Of a stretch of 64,000 bases of DNA, positions 52,561 through 64,000 are shown piece after piece. Each line of letters starts with the position of its first letter. Within the stretch, counting starts at the first letter, position 1. Location: positions 496,001-560,000 of the forward strand of contig JAEMBT020000008.1 in the NCBI GenBank assembly GCA_018873245.2. Direction: 5' to 3'. The stretch is from Archegozetes longisetosus (Eukaryota > Arthropoda > Arachnida > Sarcoptiformes > Trhypochthoniidae). The notes below the pieces were generated by a model, which had not been told where the DNA came from, searched no databases, and saw nothing but the letters and a program-made list of their open reading frames with translations. Made by a program: the position numbers and the translations under genes.

Positions 52561-55500
52561 TAAATGGTGCGTATTATTAAACGCGTGCTTAGTCAGGGAT
52601 TAAACGCTACTTTTAACTAATGATAGCGAAAAATCACTCTCAATCCATATGTCGCACTCGGATTCAGATCAAACTAAGAATATACGAGAACCGTTCGTTT
52701 TTGCTCATGTAAATAGTAGAAAATTATCCAGAAAATCATTGGTAAATCTCGTATTTCTATATTAAGTCGCTAACAGTAAAGAAGACAAATTATAATTCAG
52801 ATAACTTACTAATCGCCTTATGAATAGCTAAATCAAATAAATATTCCAGTTATCAGTTAGTTATCTTAACGGATGACATTTAGGCTATATTAACATTCAA
52901 CTGAACAATAATCAGTTTAGATTCTCTAATTCTCTGTTAACATTCTGTTCGCATTTTTGCAAGCCATCTCAGATATTTGTCAAATTTAATTGTAATTCTC
53001 AATTCTGATCGGACTCTGCTATCCAGTTGTTAATAGCTCAAAGCAAACAAGTTTAAACAGTTTGACAAATACCACACTATAGCAAAAGTAATTTTGTATT
53101 TTTCAATGGCAGATTTTAATTGAATGTCATTTTCCATCTATAGACTATTATTTTGTTGAAGGTTTCACGATAAATAGATTCTAAATAATAATTATGAACA
53201 TTTATAAAACATGAATTGCATACCAAAGTTTAAACAAGAATTGCAAACATCTCAAGGGATTTATGTGAAGCATGGTTTACTTAATCGCTTTCGCAGCACT
53301 TATCATGAAACTAAAATCAAGATTTTCAAAAACTTCTTTTACGCAAAAGTAAATCATTAATCGGATAATCTACAGCGCTATGTTAGCAAACATTTCCTTC
53401 AGTTTTAATCCAATTTCGTATCAGAGATTTTGAAAACAAACAGATGTATTGTCGAAACTTCACATAAATCACTCGTACTTATCATTTGTATTTCAATTAA
53501 AAGTTGATCTTCGCTCAAATTTTTCTATGTTTGTATAACAATAATTACTTCAGATTGAAGAATAATATATAAGAAAGTCGGCGACTATCGTAACACAAAA
53601 GAAAGTCAACAAAAAAAACTACTGTTCATTCTTCATATACGATGGAATGCAAATGTGTTAAGAAATGCATTTCTTTTCTTATAAATTCACCGCAACGATA
53701 ATCGTTGTATTGATGAAGTACAGTATCGCTAAACTATTTCAACTAATATCCAAATATAATGCATGTTTGCCGACATTTTTGGCTCTAAAATTTTATGACT
53801 TGGCCCAAGGCTTAGAGAAGCGGCTAAAATATAATAATTTTTTATATTCTCTCCCTGGCAGAGAATAAACTATATTTCATAAATATGGCTAAATTATAGA
53901 AAATAGTGTATCCAAAATGTTTCGGCTCTCAACTGAATTGTTTGACTCGGATTTACAGAGTTATTACACTTATAAGTAATAAGTTTTAGATAAACAACTA
54001 AGTAATGCATAGAAATAAGAAGTTGCAACTAAAATGCATTTATAACTTAAATATTTGCTTACCTTAATTGTGGTTTGGGTTTAATTAACATAAATAGGAG
54101 GATAAATGCAATGCAATGATATATTGTTGTATTAAGTCGACTTTTGGTTTTCTGTTGGTTTAGTAGATAAAAATAGGAGTTTTGTCTCGAAAGGCCAATA
54201 ATACAGATTCATATTTTGCAGTTATTTATTATCTCGAAAGGTTCATAATAAGCACTAAATCAAAACTGAAGCAATAGTTCAATGTCAGAATTTTTCCTTT
54301 TCAGGTAAAACTTTGTGGCATTTTTAGGCAAAAGCAAATATAGCTTTTCCTTATAATTGGCAGCACTGCGGGAATAGATATGAATTTAAAGTGTCCGAAA
54401 CTGCAAGGAAACAGCATGACTCATGTCTGCCATAAACTTAAACAAAGTTGTCACGAACTCCCTAAGAATACGGAAAATGAAGTTTTCATATATTTAAGCC
54501 TAATATGAAAAGTAAGTTTTAAGTTAAACTCATATTTTTCTTTCTACTATCAACAGTTGACTTAAAGGCAGAAAAACTATAGGCAACAATACATTTTGGG
54601 GCATAACTTCTTTGAGCCAATATTCTGGAGGCGGATGTAAGACATTTTTCATCTGTGTATTCCTCAGGTGTACTGAAAATTCTGATTTTGAACCGCAATC
54701 TTAAGGTCTTGAGGACTTATTGGCGCCTTATTGTGCTGAACACCGATTTTCTGACAACAACTAAATTAAGATACTGTTCGATAAAAGGGCGAACATTTGT
54801 TAGTTCTCAATCTAGATATAATTAACAACTATATTTAATAACATGTTACCAATTATTTACTCAAAACTTTTATCATAAGCTATTGTTTTGGTAAAAACGG
54901 AAAAATAAGTTTTGACCTGAAGGCGAGCGTGCAGTAAATTGAGTCAATTCTGTTTAGCCTAAACTTCAGTTTTAACACTGAAAAAGAAACGGTTTAACTG
55001 TAACTTCACATTGATTATTATGCATTGGCATGAGTTGAAGACTTGAGGGATCGATTATGTCATTCATAGATTAGCATCAAATCGAATTGAGTCACACACT
55101 CACTCACACACTGAGTCGCGAAACTAACTCTTGGAAACTTTTCAGAAGCATTACAAAGACAGGAAATCAAGTCAGTTTGGCCGGAAAGGAGCATGAAAGA
55201 GGAACTGACACGAGCGGTGGACAAACTTGAAAAAAGGTCTTACATCGCTTTTGTGTTGTCAGGAAATTTTGTGACGTCCATAGTCTCCATTGCTACTAGT
55301 CTTATGATAAATGAGGACCACATCCATCATTCTGAGCTCTACTGACGCCATACTCAACAATCAAACCAGCCAAAAGTCAACTTTAACTTTCATACCAATC
55401 CAACTATTTTTTATTCGCTTCAACTTTGTTCGCATCGCATTTCTGGACAATGTCAGGACTCTACCAAAGAAATCTACTTTCAAAATATACACTTTGTTCG

Positions 55501-58500
55501 TAGCTCATAGAATAAAGTTTGGCGACCATTTCTTTTCACCGTCAATTATTTTAGTTCAATCATCAAATTTATTCATTGGCCGAATCGGCTTCTATTCTTA
55601 ATATTAGTGATTAAGAATTATTACTCTGTAACCGAAAACGCATCAAATTTACTCATTGAAAAAGCATTTTATGTGATGTATCAAAATTTAACTTTCTTTT
55701 GACATTTTATTGAAAGCATATCAACAATTGATGGTCACATTGTTCACGAATCCTAGAAGACAGTTTCAAGAAAGTAGAAGTTCTAAACTATTGTCAGACT
55801 CTATTATAGGATTTTCATGTATTGAACCACTTGAACAAAAGTGCTCAATATCTCAACGAAATTTGATGCAAATTCATTTCAGGCTATATTTAAGCGAATT
55901 AAGTGTGTCAACGAGTTTCTTGTTAATTGAGTTTAGGAAGCAAAAACATAATCAATTTCGGAACCGATCATTTTTTATTTTAAAACATTATTCTCATCTA
56001 AAATAATGGGATAATAATCACAATCTAATGATTAACAGAGAAATAAAATTGAATCTGTGAATTCAGGTTACTTCTCATAAAAGTCTTGTTTCGTATGATT
56101 TTATAATATGAAACCTAATTGTTTCTTACTTTTTGAGGCTGGTGTAATAGCTTTTTAGATGAGTGTAAAGCGTCCCACTTTTAGATTAGACCAATCCTTT
56201 TATTAATCGATGTGTTGTGATTTTTTAATTTTTACCTTAATCTATGGAAAGTTCATATGTTTTAAAAAGTATGCTTTAACTTTTTCGAAACAAAATTTAA
56301 TATTAGTCAACTCCATCAAAAATATATAGTTCAAGTTATTCAATATCTCTTTATTAAACAATTGACTCTCTTGGTTGAGAATCAATTAGACTGAACAGGC
56401 GCTATCGCGGATCATTTATTGCTTTTATTGGTGAGCGTCATCTACAACTATATGTACAGAAGTAAACTACAACTAAAATGACTTAAACCTTTATTCCCAT
56501 TAAGATCTAAAATTACTTGAAATAATTGACGCAAATAAAATAAGACTTGTATCTAACATGTTATAGCTGTTGAAGCATATGTTCAAAAATACTGAATGAC
56601 AGATAAGTTTTAATCTTTGAGTTTGAGTTTATAAACGTATATTTCGAATCATAATACATTATATTTGTGATGAGTTGAAACAAGTTTCTATTCCTACTCA
56701 CTCGTCAGGCATTTCAATATTATTTTCACTAGAATTTATTAGATAATGGATGAAAGAGATTGACTATTAATAATTTTTTAGTTAATATAAAGTTTGAGTG
56801 AATGAGTAGAAAGTGTAGTGCATTCCAGTCCACGCGCTTGAGGTGGATATTGGTAATCGAAAAGCATTCATCTCTCTCTAGAGGTACAATCAATCAGCAA
56901 GGTTTAATCATGATTGCTTTGTGGGAAGATCTCATATAGTTTTTGTGAATCATTCTTCACATTATTTCATATTTAATACTGAAAATCTATTACTTCTGCC
57001 CTGAAGATGATCTTAAGATTAAATTTTAAAAAGTTAAGCAAACACTCACTTTCACGTTATATAAGAGTATTAAATACTGTTATAAACAAGAGTTGAAATT
57101 AACTTAAAACAAGATTATGAATTTATCAGATTTTCAGTTATTAAGATTAATTGATGGGCAGAGCTCGAGATTCCCTTAAACTTTATAAGTTTTAACATTT
57201 GCTTAATAATGAAAAGCGTAGAGGCGTTCACTTATATCTATGATAATTTGACTCATGATTTCAAGTTATTTAGTTTAAATGAAATGTAAACTATCCAAAT
57301 ATAAGGCCAATCTTAGCGGTCAAACCATGTTCTACATTATACTTCAATTGTTTTTGTTTAGAAATTTATCGAATGATAAAGCTATCGGTAGTAGTTATCG
57401 TTTGCGTCAATCTTAATTACATCTGTGGAATACTACTAAGTTTTTAGTCATTTTTTACCAATAATACAACCCATTTTCAACATTTAATACACCATTATTT
57501 TGATTCAATTAAAATTGCTAAAGAAGCTCAAAATAAATGAAGAAACGGTCAAATAAATAGCTATTTTTAAGAAAGTGACTTTTTCATGACTTTATATTTT
57601 ACGGTCTGTTTCGGGTTTCCTTCTCGTTCACACGATTTAGCAAAAGTACTAGTATTACAAAGCAGTTGATTTATAAAAGTTGAAGACCTTACTTCACTAT
57701 AAGCTGGTGTGTCTAAATTGTATTTGTAATAGTAGTGATTTAGTTTCCAAGTTTTAAGGACACCAAACATCATGAATGCAACAAGTATGTTTTAATTCAA
57801 TGAACATATTACAATCAATTTCACTTTAGGATATAATTTGATTACACGTTTGCATTGTTACAAATCACGTTCATTAACAATACTTAATTAACTTAAGTTT
57901 TATAAAGCATTTAATATTGTGTTCCATAACTTTGACACCTTCAATCATGTGCGTCACTCACAACAATAGGACTCAAACAATCTTATATAAAGAATGGTTT
58001 GAAAAATTCTTTACAGAACTTCTATATTATATCCAATGCGATCTTCAGCTATATTTTCTCTCAGTTGATAGAATAGAAAGTAGTTGGTTTGTTGCAATTT
58101 CATACTTTTAATCGTATCTATATACAAATTGTAACAAAAAGAATAATTGTTCATCTAAGCATAAACTTGACTTATATCATTGTAAACCACATTCAATAAG
58201 GAATACTACATAAGTAGAAATAAGTGTGCGGTAGCGCACATTCAGTATTAGTTAAACATAAGTCTGAAAGGCATTTTCAACAATACATCAATAATGAAAG
58301 CAAGGTTAATGTGTGATTTAGCTATTGATTAACCAATCAATTTGAAGTTAATATCATTTACTGATAAGATTAGCAAATATTCGTTGAATTAAACTTATGA
58401 ATAAAATTAGCTAAAAATTGTTGTAAAAGGATAGAACATTTGATACGAATATAAGAAAGTTTAAGTCAAATATGGTTGATCGGCAAGACTTCTATTTGAA

Positions 58501-60141
58501 CTAAATTTACATCAATTCGAGTCAGATTTAAGGTATGATAATTAATTTTGAAAGATCACAAATGAAACGATTCTTCGGTCGAACAATTGTTGGAAGAAGA
58601 GAACTAGTATTGAAAGATTTAATTTATAGTGTAACTATTTCAAACATTAAAAGTGAGTTAAGCGCAGCAAGCTAAAACTAACAGAAAACAATGTTAATAT
58701 GCAAGCTAATTTTAAATAACGTAAATCGTTTGAAAACAATTTTCAATAGAGACAATTACTTTTATTTGCAAAACTTATTAAAAATGATTGATTCATTTGA
58801 TTTTCAATTGGTTATAACAATGTGTCAGACTGCCCAATCAACATTTAAATTAACTATTCATATTCAATATAAAACACGGGCACAACTTTCAAATTGATTT
58901 TTTCTGTTGCAAATTTATTAAATTAAATGTTAATTTAAGATTATTCTTTCAGACACGAATCCAATTGAGAGAGTAGCTAAGTCAAATTGCTTCAGTTCTG
59001 TTCACAGCAACGCTTCTATAGGTACGGTAAGCCTAGCGAACTCTAACGGATAGATTGAAAAGTTTTTCAATTGGACCCTTACTCCATACTAAAACGTTTC
59101 AAAGTTCTAGTCGTGAGTTATAGTTCACAAAGTACTAAATCATTTGTAAAATTATTAACTTTGCGTAATCTGATCACGTCAAAAAACTGCTTAAGGATTA
59201 GAATGAGATTAAGTGCAGTTATATTTGATTTAAGCATTATCTTCAGCTTAATTGATGTTTGAAAGTTGATGTTTGAAAGAACTGAAAGATTCATACAAAT
59301 GTCTACAATAGATATGAATTAACCCACATTAGAGTTGATTCAAAATGAATTGTTAAAAGCATTCTATCATTTATAAAAAGAGAACAAAATTTCTTAATTG
59401 TTTGGAATAGGTTTAAACTTAAATGGTCGTTTCTAGTTATAAACATAACTGAGATGATAATATATTTTAAGACATAAGTTTTCTCGCTACTATTTTCAAT
59501 GATTTTTTCAATTGTATTATTTTGACTAGAATAACGACTTTGATCTTTTTCTAAAAATTGTGGACATTATATCTTTTAATGATGCGCTTCGTTTTAGACT
59601 TAGTATAGGTTACAACCAAAGCTATTAATTTGATTTATTTAATTGGAAAGCCCTAAAAACTGTTGAGAGAATAAGTTATTGCTATGTTAAAAGTTTGTGC
59701 TCGAGTACTGGATCTGATTGCAATGTTTGCCTAAGACAGTAAAACTGCCCTTTAATCATAATCTCAAATACAGAATTAGAGTTAAAAGTGCAACATTACT
59801 GATAAACATACTTTATTCGTGATCAGAATTTTCAAACTTTCAGGTATTTCAATGCGAAGGACACATTCAAGTTTTCACATTGCCTTTAGTGACAAGTAGT
59901 CTGGAATAACTTCTTATTAGATTTTAATTGGCAACAGTTTTGCTTTTCCCTAATCAGTATTATTTAGAGTTGAGGTGATAGTGTTCGTCAGCAAATTTTG
60001 TTTTTGTGAATTAAGTCGATAAAAGTGACTCAATCAGTTATCTCAACTTATTCAAGTTCTTTTACGTGGTGTGTTGTTTTAGAGTAGAAAGCAATTTAAC
60101 CATTTTATTTGATGTACACAACATCTGTTCTACCTTAAAAC

Positions 60142-64000
<3,859 letters not shown>

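Larger units (their letters stand above)
48866..60141. other. AT-rich non-coding DNA between the foldback and GLDC
   Basis: No gene is recognised; the longest frames are 92-98 codons and featureless. Candidate regulatory islands are listed separately at 50881-51120 and 52141-52560. Weaker GC-richer patches occur near 54400-54720 and 55030-55320. Octamer words are at 53647-53654 and 55866-55873. The final kilobase before GLDC shows no clear TATA or initiator pair. Confidence 0.5.

Overview
This window looks like about 64 kb of nuclear DNA from an invertebrate animal, most likely an arthropod. A mite or other small-genome chelicerate is my guess, but the sequence does not settle it. The grounds are: strongly AT-rich background, many (AG)n/(CT)n microsatellites, GT-AG introns that are mostly 50-130 bp, an intronless class III POU gene closest to fly ventral veins lacking (vvl/drifter), and a nuclear-encoded mitochondrial glycine dehydrogenase. 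There is no operon structure and no bacterial-type gene packing.

Only two protein-coding genes can be defended. (1) A complete, single-exon POU homeodomain transcription factor on the minus strand at 38942-40186 (414 residues). (2) The first 11 exons of the glycine cleavage system P-protein (GLDC) on the plus strand from 60142 to the window edge, about 844 codons of roughly 1000. The exons join in frame at ten GT-AG introns, and the pyridoxal-phosphate lysine motif is present in exon 9.

The remainder, about 38.9 kb left of the POU gene and 20 kb between the two genes, contains no recognisable coding sequence. It is AT-rich DNA broken by AG/CT arrays, one TG array, a few inverted repeats and several 100-500 bp islands with clearly higher GC (41-49% by hand count, against about 23% in one background line). 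A large non-coding flank with scattered islands is what one expects around a developmental regulator such as vvl, so the islands are candidate enhancers or promoters. One of them (50881-51120) contains a POU octamer site.

Two hairpin-forming sequences stand out: an 80-nt pre-miRNA-like hairpin at 22756-22835, and a 160-nt foldback with 62-nt arms at 48671-48830. I saw no tRNA, rRNA, CRISPR, recognisable retrovirus-like element or autonomous transposon. The two genes are not functionally linked: one is a nuclear developmental regulator, the other a mitochondrial metabolic enzyme.
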